From contig JACKBV010000014.1 of the NCBI GenBank assembly GCA_020634315.1, positions 33,762 to 97,761 of the forward strand: a stretch of 64,000 bases of DNA, read 5' to 3'. How positions within the stretch are numbered: the first letter of the stretch is position 1; each line of letters begins with the position of its first letter. Of the stretch, positions 13,034 to 20,921 are shown one piece after another. The notes under the pieces are model-generated. The model did no database searches and was not told where the DNA came from. It saw only the letters and a list, made by a program, of their open reading frames with translations. The stretch comes from Ardenticatenaceae bacterium. Lineage in GTDB: Bacteria; Chloroflexota; Anaerolineae; Promineifilales; Promineifilaceae. Both the position numbers and the translations under genes were made by a program.

Positions 13034-13099
13034 GTGTATTGCACCTTCTACATGGAATTGAGAATACGCAATACACGATATGTTCAAAAGGAGAATCCC

Positions 13100-14107
13100 A
13101 TGTCACAAGACCGCGTAGCCCTCTATTTACAGGATGCTCACTCTTTGCAAGAAGGGATGCAGCTGGTGCAATATGCCGAAGAAAGAGGTTTTGAAGCCGT
13201 CTGGCAGGCTGAAAGCCGCCTGGTGCGTGATGCCATCGTCCCCATGTCTGCTTTTGCTGCCGTGACGAGCAAAATTAAAGTTGGCAGCGGCGTCACCAAT
13301 AACTGGACGCGCAACATTGGCCTACTTGCGGCCACCTTCCTTACGCTTGATGATCTGGCGCAAGATCGCATTATTTGTGGCATTGGCGCATGGTGGGATC
13401 CGTTGGCGAGTAAAGTTGGCATTCAACGACGCAAGCCATTGCTGGCAATGCGCGAGACGGTGGATGTGCTGCGCCATCTCCTCAATTTGGAGAATGTCAC
13501 ATTTCATGGTGAATTTCATCATGTAGATGGCATTCAGTTGGATGTGGTATACGGCCGTAAAGAGCCACGTAACGTTCCCATCTACATTGGCGCCACCGGC
13601 ATGAAAATGATGGAACTCACGGGTGAAATCGCTGATGGCGCAGTCCTCAATTACCTGGTTAATCCCAAATACAACCTGGAAGCCCTCGATGCCCTGGAAC
13701 GCGGCGCAAAGAAAGCGGGGCGCACCCTTGATGATATTGATCGTCCGCAGCTAGTCATTTGCTCCGTAGATAATGATCGCAAAAAGGCACTGGACAAAGC
13801 CCGCTTCATGATCACCCAATATTTAGGGCAGCAGCCACACCTGATGAAAGCCAGCGGCGTCAGCCAAGAACTACTCGATGACATTCACCAGGTACTGACC
13901 TGGCCGGCGACCGATGCCCAGATTCGCGAGGCAATGAAGCTGGTGCCGGATGATGTTGTGCAAATGTGTACGGCGAGCGGTTCGCCGGAGGAAGCGAAGG
14001 CGAAAGTGCGCGAATACATGGACAATGGCTGCACTTGCCCCATCCTTTACCCACTTGGTGATGCACGCCTCATGATTGATATTTTTAGCGAAGGGTATAG
14101 TCAATAA
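13100..14107 (+). CDS. LLM-class F420-dependent oxidoreductase (MER-like)
   Basis: A 335-residue luciferase-like monooxygenase-family (beta/alpha)8 barrel. The start at 13100 is chosen because AAAAGGAG precedes it at ideal spacing; the frame is open further upstream but without a start signal. Recognisable parts are FEAVWQAESRLVRDAI, the cofactor-contacting GSGVTNNWTRNIG strand, GIGAWWDPLA, and PIYIGATG near the middle. This resembles methylene-tetrahydromethanopterin reductase-like and other F420 enzymes rather than flavin-only members. Its location directly after cofD-cofC strengthens the F420 assignment. The substrate is unknown. A strong terminator follows. Confidence 0.88.
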   Translation: MSQDRVALYLQDAHSLQEGMQLVQYAEERGFEAVWQAESRLVRDAIVPMSAFAAVTSKIKVGSGVTNNWTRNIGLLAATFLTLDDLAQDRIICGIGAWWDPLASKVGIQRRKPLLAMRETVDVLRHLLNLENVTFHGEFHHVDGIQLDVVYGRKEPRNVPIYIGATGMKMMELTGEIADGAVLNYLVNPKYNLEALDALERGAKKAGRTLDDIDRPQLVICSVDNDRKKALDKARFMITQYLGQQPHLMKASGVSQELLDDIHQVLTWPATDAQIREAMKLVPDDVVQMCTASGSPEEAKAKVREYMDNGCTCPILYPLGDARLMIDIFSEGYSQ

Positions 14108-14133
14108 CCTGGAAACTCAGCGTTTTGAGAGGC

Positions 14134-14168
14134 AAAAGGCCGCCAGCGTGACGCTGGCGGCCTTTTTT
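14134..14168 (+). terminator. Strong rho-independent terminator closing the F420 module
   Basis: AAAAGGCCGCCAGCG pairs with CGCTGGCGGCCTTTT around TGA and runs into six T. The stem is almost fully symmetric, so it may also act on transcripts from the other strand. Confidence 0.9.
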
Positions 14169-14333
14169 CTTGATTGGTACATATTCAATGGAACTATTCA
14201 AACAGCATAAACGTTATCTATTTAACATCAACGACAGCGTAGGGAAAGTATAGTATTGGCATAGAAAAAACGACCAGACCCAACTAACGAAAATAGGGAT
14301 ACTGGTAGAAACGAAAACGGGAGAATCGTTACT

Positions 14334-14636
14334 ATGTTTGCCCAAATAGTGGAAAATCCCACAACAATGAATATGCAACCCAAAACCATTTTGACACCTG
14401 TGCGCATCGCTGTTGTGCTTGGCCTGGGGCTGGGCACTTTGTTCACGATGCTGTGGCCGCATTTTACAGGGTTGGTTGCCTGGGCAATGTGGCCGCTGGG
14501 TGTGGCGATTGCTTCGTTGGGGATGGGAATCCTCAGCTTTCGCCGCTCCGGTGAAACCCAGTGGAATCTGATCTTTTTGGGGCAAGCGTTGGGGGTAACG
14601 GCCGTTGCCATGATTTTCCTGGCCTGGTTACTTTAA
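14334..14636 (+). CDS. Small hypothetical membrane protein
   Basis: A 100-residue protein with two or three hydrophobic helices: TPVRIAVVLGLGLGTLFTML, FTGLVAWAMWPLGVAIASLG, and a C-terminal LGQALGVTAVAMIFLAWLL. A basic FRRSGETQ loop lies between the last two. An internal ATG at 14367 is an alternative start. Antisense ORFs over the same stretch are longer but lack membrane-protein character and a start signal. A terminator follows directly, which supports this strand. No family recognised. Confidence 0.55.
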   Translation: MFAQIVENPTTMNMQPKTILTPVRIAVVLGLGLGTLFTMLWPHFTGLVAWAMWPLGVAIASLGMGILSFRRSGETQWNLIFLGQALGVTAVAMIFLAWLL

Positions 14637-14663
14637 CTCCCATTCATCTCAAACCTGGTTTTC

Positions 14664-14702
14664 AACAGCCTCCGGCGAACTCGTCGGAGGCTGTTTTATT
14701 TT
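14664..14702 (+). terminator. Rho-independent terminator
   Basis: AACAGCCTCCG pairs perfectly with CGGAGGCTGTT around a 10-nt loop, followed by TTATTTTA. Confidence 0.8.
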
Positions 14703-14775
14703 AGGAGGGTTGCGCTGGGTTGTTACACCTCGTGCCGGATTGTCTCTTTCAGGTCAATTTGATACACTTTGCCCA

Positions 14776-15186
14776 ATGAACACGTCACTAAAAGATGCTT
14801 ACATCATTGTTGTTGAAGACGATCCCAATGCCCAACTGATCACCCTGGATTTGCTGCGATTGGGTGGCGCTACCCGTTGTTATGCGCGTAAATCAGTAGC
14901 CTCGGCGCTTTCCTATGCTGAGAATTTGCCGCAAGTCGATTTGTTCCTGGTAGACATTAACATGCCGGGGCAAAGTGGCTATGATTTGCTCGAAACTGTA
15001 CGCGCCAGCGAGAAATTTGCCAGTGCAAAAGTTGTGGCTGTCACGGCCGGTACGCTGGACGCTGATGTGAACAAAGCCCGCGAACTAGGTTTTGATGGCT
15101 TCATCAGCAAACCATTGAAAATGGCAGAGTTTGTCAAGCAAGTCGAACGCATCTTGAAAGGTGAAGTCGTCTGGGATTGGCGATAA
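14776..15186 (+). CDS. Single-domain response regulator (CheY-like receiver)
   Basis: A 136-residue stand-alone receiver with no output domain. The acidic pocket is VVEDD near the N-terminus, the phospho-acceptor Asp is in LVDINMPGQSG, the conserved Thr/Ser is in AVTAGT, and the Lys is in ISKPLK. All are intact, so it should be phosphorylatable. The ATG at 14776 is preferred over the longer upstream frame because the receiver fold begins a few residues later. No kinase is adjacent; the nearest is the GAF kinase at 42.5 kb. Such proteins work in phosphorelays or protein-protein control. Confidence 0.9.
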   Translation: MNTSLKDAYIIVVEDDPNAQLITLDLLRLGGATRCYARKSVASALSYAENLPQVDLFLVDINMPGQSGYDLLETVRASEKFASAKVVAVTAGTLDADVNKARELGFDGFISKPLKMAEFVKQVERILKGEVVWDWR

Positions 15187-15237
15187 CGAATCGGTAATCC
15201 GTAATTGGTCAGGCTCACAACGAGCAGATTACGGAGA

Positions 15238-15681
15238 ATGGATAGCAAGAGCATGTATAGTACCCGTCCCCGCATAGATTGGGAGAAACAGTTGATACGG
15301 ATTGTATTGGGATGGGTGATGCTTGTACTGACTGCTTGCAGCTTGTTAAATCGGGACGCCTCTGCTGCTACCCTAGGACACGATACGCAGCTAGAAATTG
15401 AAGCGATAACGACTTGTAGTCAGGCTTGTCGGGAACGAGGTCAGTGCGGCACGACTGCGGAGCAGGGAACAGTTGTGTTAGGGGGTGTTTTTCAGCCACT
15501 CACAAATAGCCACGATATGTTTTTCCCCATTGACACCCGTGTATCGATTAACGGGGTTACACCCTATGTACTCCGGCAAGTATCCGACGGGCAGCAGTTT
15601 TCGATCAATTTCTACAATGTTATTGCACCAGATGGCAAATCGGGATGGGTAGCCGGGTGGTGTCTAGCTGCACCACAATAA
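15238..15681 (+). CDS. Small lipoprotein with possible SH3-like domain
   Basis: About 147 residues. ACGGAGA sits just before the ATG at 15238; another in-frame ATG is 15 nt later. The signal peptide IVLGWVMLVLTACSLL has a lipobox LTAC, so it should be anchored outside the membrane. The mature part has four more cysteines (TTCSQACRERGQCG and GWCLAAPQ), possibly two disulfides, and a C-terminal GKSGWVAGWCL stretch like the end of bacterial SH3 domains. No family assigned with certainty. It is flanked on both sides by the dispersed TAATCGGT-type intergenic sequence. Confidence 0.65.
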   Translation: MDSKSMYSTRPRIDWEKQLIRIVLGWVMLVLTACSLLNRDASAATLGHDTQLEIEAITTCSQACRERGQCGTTAEQGTVVLGGVFQPLTNSHDMFFPIDTRVSINGVTPYVLRQVSDGQQFSINFYNVIAPDGKSGWVAGWCLAAPQ

Positions 15682-15779
15682 TTCTATCTGGTAATCGGTG
15701 ATCGGTTATCAGTTCGTAATTGGCCTTTTAGAAGATTACGATAGTGGTCGGTCACGATTGAAGTAAAGAGATTACCTCC

Positions 15780-16586
15780 ATGCACAATGACTTTAACTCA
15801 CAACTCCTGGCGGAATTAGCGGCAGCACAGGCTGCCGGAGAGCCGGTGGTGTTGGCGGTGATTGTCAAAGCACGCGGGTCGGTGCCACGCCATGTTGGGG
15901 CAAAAATGTTGGTTTACGAAAACGGCCGTATCTCTGGCTCGATTGGCGGCGGAGAAATGGAGGCGCGTGTGGTGCAGGAAGCGGCCGTTTCCCTCAACGA
16001 CAACCAACCCCGTATTGTACCTTACACATTTATCGACCCAGAGCGCGGCGACCCCGGCGTGTGTGGCGGCGAAATCGAAGTCTACATCGAGCCATACTTA
16101 CCACCGGCAGCCGTGTTCATCGTTGGGTGTGGGCATGTTGGTCAGGCGGTTGCCGATCTGGCCCATTGGTTAGGCTACCAGGTTGTCGTCACCGATGATC
16201 GCACTGAGTTAGTGACGCCAGAACAAATTCCCCATGCGGACGTTTACCTGCCTGGCGACCTTGCCACCATATTAACGCAGCACCGCGTTACCCACAGTAC
16301 ATACATTGTCGTTGTCACGCGCAATGTTGAAGTAGATCGCCGCATTTTGCCCTTGCTGCTCGACACCCCTGCCCCCTACATTGGCGTGATGGGCAGCCGT
16401 CGCCGCTGGATGGAAACAGAACGGTTGCTGCTCGCCGATGGTGTCACAGAATCCCAATTAACCCGCATTCATGCCCCGATTGGGCTAGAATTAAACGCAG
16501 AAACGCCGGCCGAAATAGCCGTTAGCATTTTGGCAGAAGTCATTATGCAGCGACGTGGCGGCGATGGAAAACGGATGTCCCTATGA
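15780..16586 (+). CDS. xdhC: XdhC/CoxI-family molybdenum cofactor insertion and maturation factor
   Basis: XdhC proteins bind the molybdenum cofactor, help sulfurate it, and insert it into xanthine-dehydrogenase-type enzymes. This 268-residue protein has the N-terminal XdhC_CoxI domain (VKARGSVPRHVGAKML, GSIGGGEMEARV) and a C-terminal Rossmann domain (FIVGCGHVGQAVADLA, and IGVMGSRRRW near the end). Its stop overlaps the ATG of the next gene (ATGA), so it is translationally coupled to its client's FAD/2Fe-2S subunit. First gene of the operon. Confidence 0.93.
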   Translation: MHNDFNSQLLAELAAAQAAGEPVVLAVIVKARGSVPRHVGAKMLVYENGRISGSIGGGEMEARVVQEAAVSLNDNQPRIVPYTFIDPERGDPGVCGGEIEVYIEPYLPPAAVFIVGCGHVGQAVADLAHWLGYQVVVTDDRTELVTPEQIPHADVYLPGDLATILTQHRVTHSTYIVVVTRNVEVDRRILPLLLDTPAPYIGVMGSRRRWMETERLLLADGVTESQLTRIHAPIGLELNAETPAEIAVSILAEVIMQRRGGDGKRMSL

Positions 16587-18025
16587 TCAATACAAAACCC
16601 CACTTGATTACCCGTTATGAAACACCAACGACGCTGGAAAGGGCGCTGGAACTGCTGGCCGAATACGGCCGTTCCGCCCGTTTAGTCGCTGGTGGCACCG
16701 ATATTTTACTGGAGCTAGAGCGTGGACAGCGCCCCGATGTAACGACGTTGATCGATGTTACGCGCATCCCTGGCCTTAACCAGATTACACAGGATGACGC
16801 AGGCCACATTCATCTGGGGCCATTGGTGACGCACAATCAGGTGATTGATGCGGCGCTGGTTGTGCAATATGGGCTGCCATTGGCCCAGGCGTGTTGGGAA
16901 TTGGCTTCCCCGCAAATTCGCAATCGCGCCACCGTGGCCGGAAATGTGATTACGGCCAGCCCAGCCAACGACACGATCAGCGCTTTACATGCTTTAGAGG
17001 CCAGCGTGACGTTAGCATCAGTAAACGGCCGTCGCACCCTGCCCCTCACCGCTTTCTACACGGGCGTGCGCCGCACCGTCATGCAGCCCGACGAGATGCT
17101 CGTAGACATCAGTTTCCCGGCTTTGCCCGCAACGGCACGCGGTGTATTTGTGAAATTGGGCTTACGCCGTGCGCAGGCTATCTCCGTTGTGCATCTGGCA
17201 TTGGTGCTTGATTTTGCTGGCGATGTCGTGCAGCGAGCACGCATTGCTTTGGGCAGCGTTGCGCCGACCATCATTGCCGCGCCAGCGGCAGAAGAATATC
17301 TAAGCGGCAAACCGTTGACCGAGGAGACAATAGGGGAAGCGGCTCATCTGGCAGCGGCAGCAGCCACGCCGATTGATGATGTGCGCGGCCCGGCCGCCTA
17401 CCGCAGCGAGATGGTGCGCGTGATGAGCAAACGGGCGCTGGAGGCAATTCGGGACGGCGAAGAGCGGTCACAATGGCCGCATGATCCGGTAATGCTTTGG
17501 GGAGACACAAAAGGGCTGTATCCCACTGGCGAGAATTTTGCCGCCACGCATGATCCCGACACGCCAATTACAGCAACGGTAAATGGCAAAACGGTAACGG
17601 CCGTTGGCGTTCATAAAACCTTGCTGCGTTGGCTGCGCGAAGCAGGCTTCCTGACCGGCACAAAAGAAGGCTGCGCCGAGGGAGAATGCGGCGCATGCAC
17701 CGTTTACCTGGATGGCATGGCCGTCATGTCTTGTTTGGTGCCTGCGCCGCGTGCACACGGAGCCACCATTGTCACGATTGAGGGCTTGGGAGACGCTGCC
17801 GAGCAGTTGCACCCATTGCAGCAAACCTTTGTCGAAACGGGCGCCGTGCAATGTGGTTACTGCATCCCTGGCTTTCTCATGTCCGGTGCCAAGCTCCTTG
17901 AAGAGCAGCCACATCCTGACCATACACACATCCAACAGGCGTTCACCGGCAATTTGTGCCGCTGCACGGGCTATTACAAAATCATCGAAGCGGTGGAAAA
18001 AGCCGCAGAATCAAGCCCGGCATGA
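16583..18025 (+). CDS. Molybdenum hydroxylase FAD subunit fused to 2Fe-2S subunit
   Basis: Electron-transfer part of a xanthine-dehydrogenase or CO-dehydrogenase-type enzyme. Residues 1 to about 290 are the FAD domain, with AGGTDILLELERG near 36, ATVAGNV near 114 and the CO_deh_flav_C region. Residues from about 330 to 480 are the small iron-sulfur subunit: a plant-type 2Fe-2S site CAEGECGACTVY with a downstream Cys, then the second cluster QCGYCIPG and LCRCTGYY. All eight cluster cysteines are present. The order FAD then 2Fe-2S is the reverse of eukaryotic xanthine dehydrogenase; the parts are separate genes (CoxM, CoxS) in most bacteria. Coupled to xdhC by ATGA. Confidence 0.93.
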   Translation: MINTKPHLITRYETPTTLERALELLAEYGRSARLVAGGTDILLELERGQRPDVTTLIDVTRIPGLNQITQDDAGHIHLGPLVTHNQVIDAALVVQYGLPLAQACWELASPQIRNRATVAGNVITASPANDTISALHALEASVTLASVNGRRTLPLTAFYTGVRRTVMQPDEMLVDISFPALPATARGVFVKLGLRRAQAISVVHLALVLDFAGDVVQRARIALGSVAPTIIAAPAAEEYLSGKPLTEETIGEAAHLAAAAATPIDDVRGPAAYRSEMVRVMSKRALEAIRDGEERSQWPHDPVMLWGDTKGLYPTGENFAATHDPDTPITATVNGKTVTAVGVHKTLLRWLREAGFLTGTKEGCAEGECGACTVYLDGMAVMSCLVPAPRAHGATIVTIEGLGDAAEQLHPLQQTFVETGAVQCGYCIPGFLMSGAKLLEEQPHPDHTHIQQAFTGNLCRCTGYYKIIEAVEKAAESSPA

Positions 18026-18080
18026 TATGATATTGAATAAGGCGATTGGCTGAATCACGTATTTTTTGGAGGTTTAAGCG

Positions 18081-18446
18081 ATGCGATTAGAAAAGAAAAG
18101 AGACGCGGAACTGGCGAAACGAAAAGGCCAGGCTAACAAAACTATCATTCAGTTGATATGGCTCGGCATTTCGTTTTTCGTTGCCTACTTTATTGCGAAT
18201 TTGGTTATCCTGGCACCCGGTAATGGGCTGGTGACATACCGACAAATTTACAGCGCTCTCCAAATCCCCTCCAGCAAAGTGCCTGAATGGGTTCTTTTAG
18301 GAGGCGTGATGCTCATTATCGTTTTCATTATGCAGTTCATCTTCTTTATCGGGTTCTTTTTTACCAGCCATGAAGGGCGGCGCAGAACAGGAACACCCTC
18401 GCTCTATTCTCGCAATGAGGATCCGCTCGACAATAAATACGAATAA
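18081..18446 (+). CDS. Small two-helix membrane protein inside the molybdenum hydroxylase operon
   Basis: A 121-residue protein with a charged N-terminus (MRLEKKRDAELAKRKGQ) and two hydrophobic segments (IIQLIWLGISFFVAYFIANL; WVLLGGVMLIIVFIMQFIFF), then a polar tail. TTTGGAGG lies upstream at normal spacing. It sits 55 nt after the FAD/2Fe-2S gene and 5 nt before the Mo-subunit gene, so it is co-transcribed. A membrane anchor or assembly partner for the hydroxylase is possible but unproven. No family recognised. Confidence 0.75.
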   Translation: MRLEKKRDAELAKRKGQANKTIIQLIWLGISFFVAYFIANLVILAPGNGLVTYRQIYSALQIPSSKVPEWVLLGGVMLIIVFIMQFIFFIGFFFTSHEGRRRTGTPSLYSRNEDPLDNKYE

Positions 18447-18451
18447 TAACC

Positions 18452-20692
18452 ATGACCTCGCTAAACCAACTATCTTCCCAATCACTCCATCGGGTTGACG
18501 CCGTCGGAAAAATTACGGGCGCGGCTCAATATCCCGGCGATATTACCCCTGATAATTTGCTGCATGGCAAAATTCTTTTTAGTGCTCAGCCACATGCACG
18601 CATGTTGGCGATTGACTTGGATAAGGCGCTGGCTGTGCCTGGTGTCATCGCCATTTTTACGGCGAAAGATGTGCCGGTGAATGAGTATGGCCTGATCACG
18701 TCTGACCAGCCAGTGCTGGTTGGCTTGGGCAGCAGTAAGCCCTATGCCGAAATCAGCCGCTGGGAAGGGGATCAGGTGGCCGTCATCGTTGCCGAGACGG
18801 AAGAAGCGGCGGCGGAAGCCCGCGCACTCATCGACGTGACCTGGGAACCGCTGCCGGTGATCACCGATATATTTGAGGCAATGAAAGATGAGGTCATCAT
18901 CCATCCTGACACGGATACGAATGTGCTCAAGCATTACAAAATCCGCAAAGGGGATATGGATGCTGGCTGGGCGGCAGCAGATGTGGTGATTGAAGGGGAA
19001 TATAAGCTGCCTTATCAGGAACATGCATATTTGCAGCCGGAAGCGGCCGTTAGTTACATTGACGAAATGGGGCGTATTACTGTCGAAATTGCTGGACAGT
19101 GGACGCACGAAGACCGCGAACAAATTGCTCATGCGTTGGGTGTGCCAGAGGAAAAGGTGCGGGTTATTTACCCGGCTATCGGTGGCGCATTTGGCGGTCG
19201 TGAGGATATGTCGCTGCAAATTGTGATGGGCTTGGCGGCAATGCGTCTGCATGAAATGGGGGTTCATCGCCCGTTGCGCATCATTTGGTCGCGCACGGAG
19301 AGTATTGTCGGCCATCACAAACGCCATCCAGCGGTGGTGCGGACAAAGTGGGGGGCGACGAAAGAGGGGAAGATTACGGCCGTTTCCGCTGAAGCCTATA
19401 CGAACAGCGGTGCTTATATGTATACCAGCACCAAAGTATTGGGCAACCTGCACCTCATGGTAACTGGCCCTTATGAAGTGCCTAACGCACATATCGACAG
19501 CTATACCATTACCACCAACAACGTGCCCGGCGGCGCATTTCGTGGCTTTGGTGGCCCACAGGGCGCACTTGCCGCCGAAACGCAAATGAACAAGCTGGCC
19601 GAAGTGCTGGGCATCGATCCGGTCGAATTGCGCTTGCGCAATGTGCTGCGCGAAGGCAGCCTGCTAACTGTGCAAACGCCCATTCCGCCCGGTGTCAGCA
19701 TGGCAGAGGTGGTTAGTGGCTGTGCCGAAAAGGCAGCGTGGGGAGCCAAAGCTGCCCATGTGGCGCACAACAGTTTGCAATCATTACCGGCAAATCCAAA
19801 AGCTTTGCGGCATGGACGTGGGTTTGCTTGTGCCCTGAAAAATATCGGGTTTTCGTTTGCGGCACCGGAAAGTTGTGATGCGATTATTGAATTGCATGGC
19901 AAAGCGGAAATTGAGCGCGTGGTGCTGCGCCATGCGGCGGCCGAAGTGGGACAGGGCACGCATTCGGCGCTGCGACAAATGGCCGCGGCGGCTGTTGGCG
20001 TCACGGTGGAGCGGGTGGAGTTGGTGATGTCGGATACGGCCGTTACCCCCAATTCCGGTTCTGTGTCCGCATCGCGCATGACCTTTATGGCGGGCAATGC
20101 CATTCGCGGCGCGGCCGAACAAGCTTTACAAGCGTGGACAAACGAAGAGCGTCCGGCTATCGCTCACTACACGTATGTGCCGCCCCGTACGGAGATGTAT
20201 GATGCGGAGACTGGCGTCTGTATGCCCAATTTCAGCTACGGTTATGTGGCTGAAGCCGTTGACCTGACGGTGGATGTGGAAACAGGCCATATTTTTGTTG
20301 AACGTGTCGTTTGTGCCGACGATGTCGGCAAAGCTGTAAATCCGCAGATCATTGAGGGGCAAATTGAGGGGGCGGTGACACAGGGATTTGGCTATGCTGT
20401 GATGGAGGATTTGCAAGTGCGAAACGGCCGTATTCAAAATCCATACTTCAGCCAATACCTCATCCCCGGCATCAAAGATATTCCGGGGCGCGTCGATTCG
20501 GTGATTATGGAAATCCCCAACCCCACTGGCCCTTGGGGGGCACGTGGTATGGCGGAAATGCCACTCTTGCCATTAGCTCCCGCTATCATTGCGGCTCTGC
20601 ACGATGCCACCGGTATCTGGTTCGATGAAATCCCATTGTTACCATATCATGTGATTGCCAAACTGCGGCAGCATGAAGCATCAACCGCATAG
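18452..20692 (+). CDS. Xanthine dehydrogenase-type molybdopterin-binding (large) subunit
   Basis: Catalytic subunit that hydroxylates N-heterocycles or aldehydes at a molybdenum centre. It has the a/b hammerhead domain at the N-terminus (HRVDAVGKITGAAQYPGD), the cofactor motif GGAFGGRED at about residue 245, AFRGFGGPQG near 352, EVGQGTHSALRQ, and the catalytic glutamate in WGARGMAEMP near 705. The RGFGGPQ form fits xanthine-dehydrogenase-like members; the CoxL signature cysteine loop of true CO dehydrogenase is absent. 746 residues is normal. Last gene of the operon; a terminator follows. The substrate is not determined; a purine is plausible. Confidence 0.92.
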   Translation: MTSLNQLSSQSLHRVDAVGKITGAAQYPGDITPDNLLHGKILFSAQPHARMLAIDLDKALAVPGVIAIFTAKDVPVNEYGLITSDQPVLVGLGSSKPYAEISRWEGDQVAVIVAETEEAAAEARALIDVTWEPLPVITDIFEAMKDEVIIHPDTDTNVLKHYKIRKGDMDAGWAAADVVIEGEYKLPYQEHAYLQPEAAVSYIDEMGRITVEIAGQWTHEDREQIAHALGVPEEKVRVIYPAIGGAFGGREDMSLQIVMGLAAMRLHEMGVHRPLRIIWSRTESIVGHHKRHPAVVRTKWGATKEGKITAVSAEAYTNSGAYMYTSTKVLGNLHLMVTGPYEVPNAHIDSYTITTNNVPGGAFRGFGGPQGALAAETQMNKLAEVLGIDPVELRLRNVLREGSLLTVQTPIPPGVSMAEVVSGCAEKAAWGAKAAHVAHNSLQSLPANPKALRHGRGFACALKNIGFSFAAPESCDAIIELHGKAEIERVVLRHAAAEVGQGTHSALRQMAAAAVGVTVERVELVMSDTAVTPNSGSVSASRMTFMAGNAIRGAAEQALQAWTNEERPAIAHYTYVPPRTEMYDAETGVCMPNFSYGYVAEAVDLTVDVETGHIFVERVVCADDVGKAVNPQIIEGQIEGAVTQGFGYAVMEDLQVRNGRIQNPYFSQYLIPGIKDIPGRVDSVIMEIPNPTGPWGARGMAEMPLLPLAPAIIAALHDATGIWFDEIPLLPYHVIAKLRQHEASTA

Positions 20693-20727
20693 CAAATATC
20701 TGCTGATAGCAAACAGACATATGAGCG

Positions 20728-20757
20728 AACCCCCTCAACACAGGGGGTTTGTTTTTT
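20728..20757 (+). terminator. Rho-independent terminator of the molybdenum hydroxylase operon
   Basis: AACCCCCT pairs with AGGGGGTT around CAACAC, followed by GTTTTTT. The rest of the gap up to 20921 holds nothing recognisable. Confidence 0.85.
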
Positions 20758-20921
20758 GCGGCTCACAGAGATTTGCCCTTACAAAGCCGCTGTGGACGTG
20801 TAAGGCGGATTGTAAGCCATCAGAGCGTACATTATAGGGTAGATTTTGCACGCATTCTTCTTCTATGAAGTCTTATGAAAATTCAGGGGCTGGTATGCCA
20901 CAAGTAAATGCGTAAAGGTGG

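Noticed and set aside
14228..14611. Antisense ORF over the small membrane protein
   Set aside because: The plus-strand ORF has clear membrane helices and a terminator at its end; the antisense reading has neither.
18452..20692. Aerobic carbon monoxide dehydrogenase large subunit
   Set aside because: The active-site loop reads RGFGGPQ, as in xanthine-dehydrogenase-like enzymes, and the CoxL signature cysteine loop is not present.
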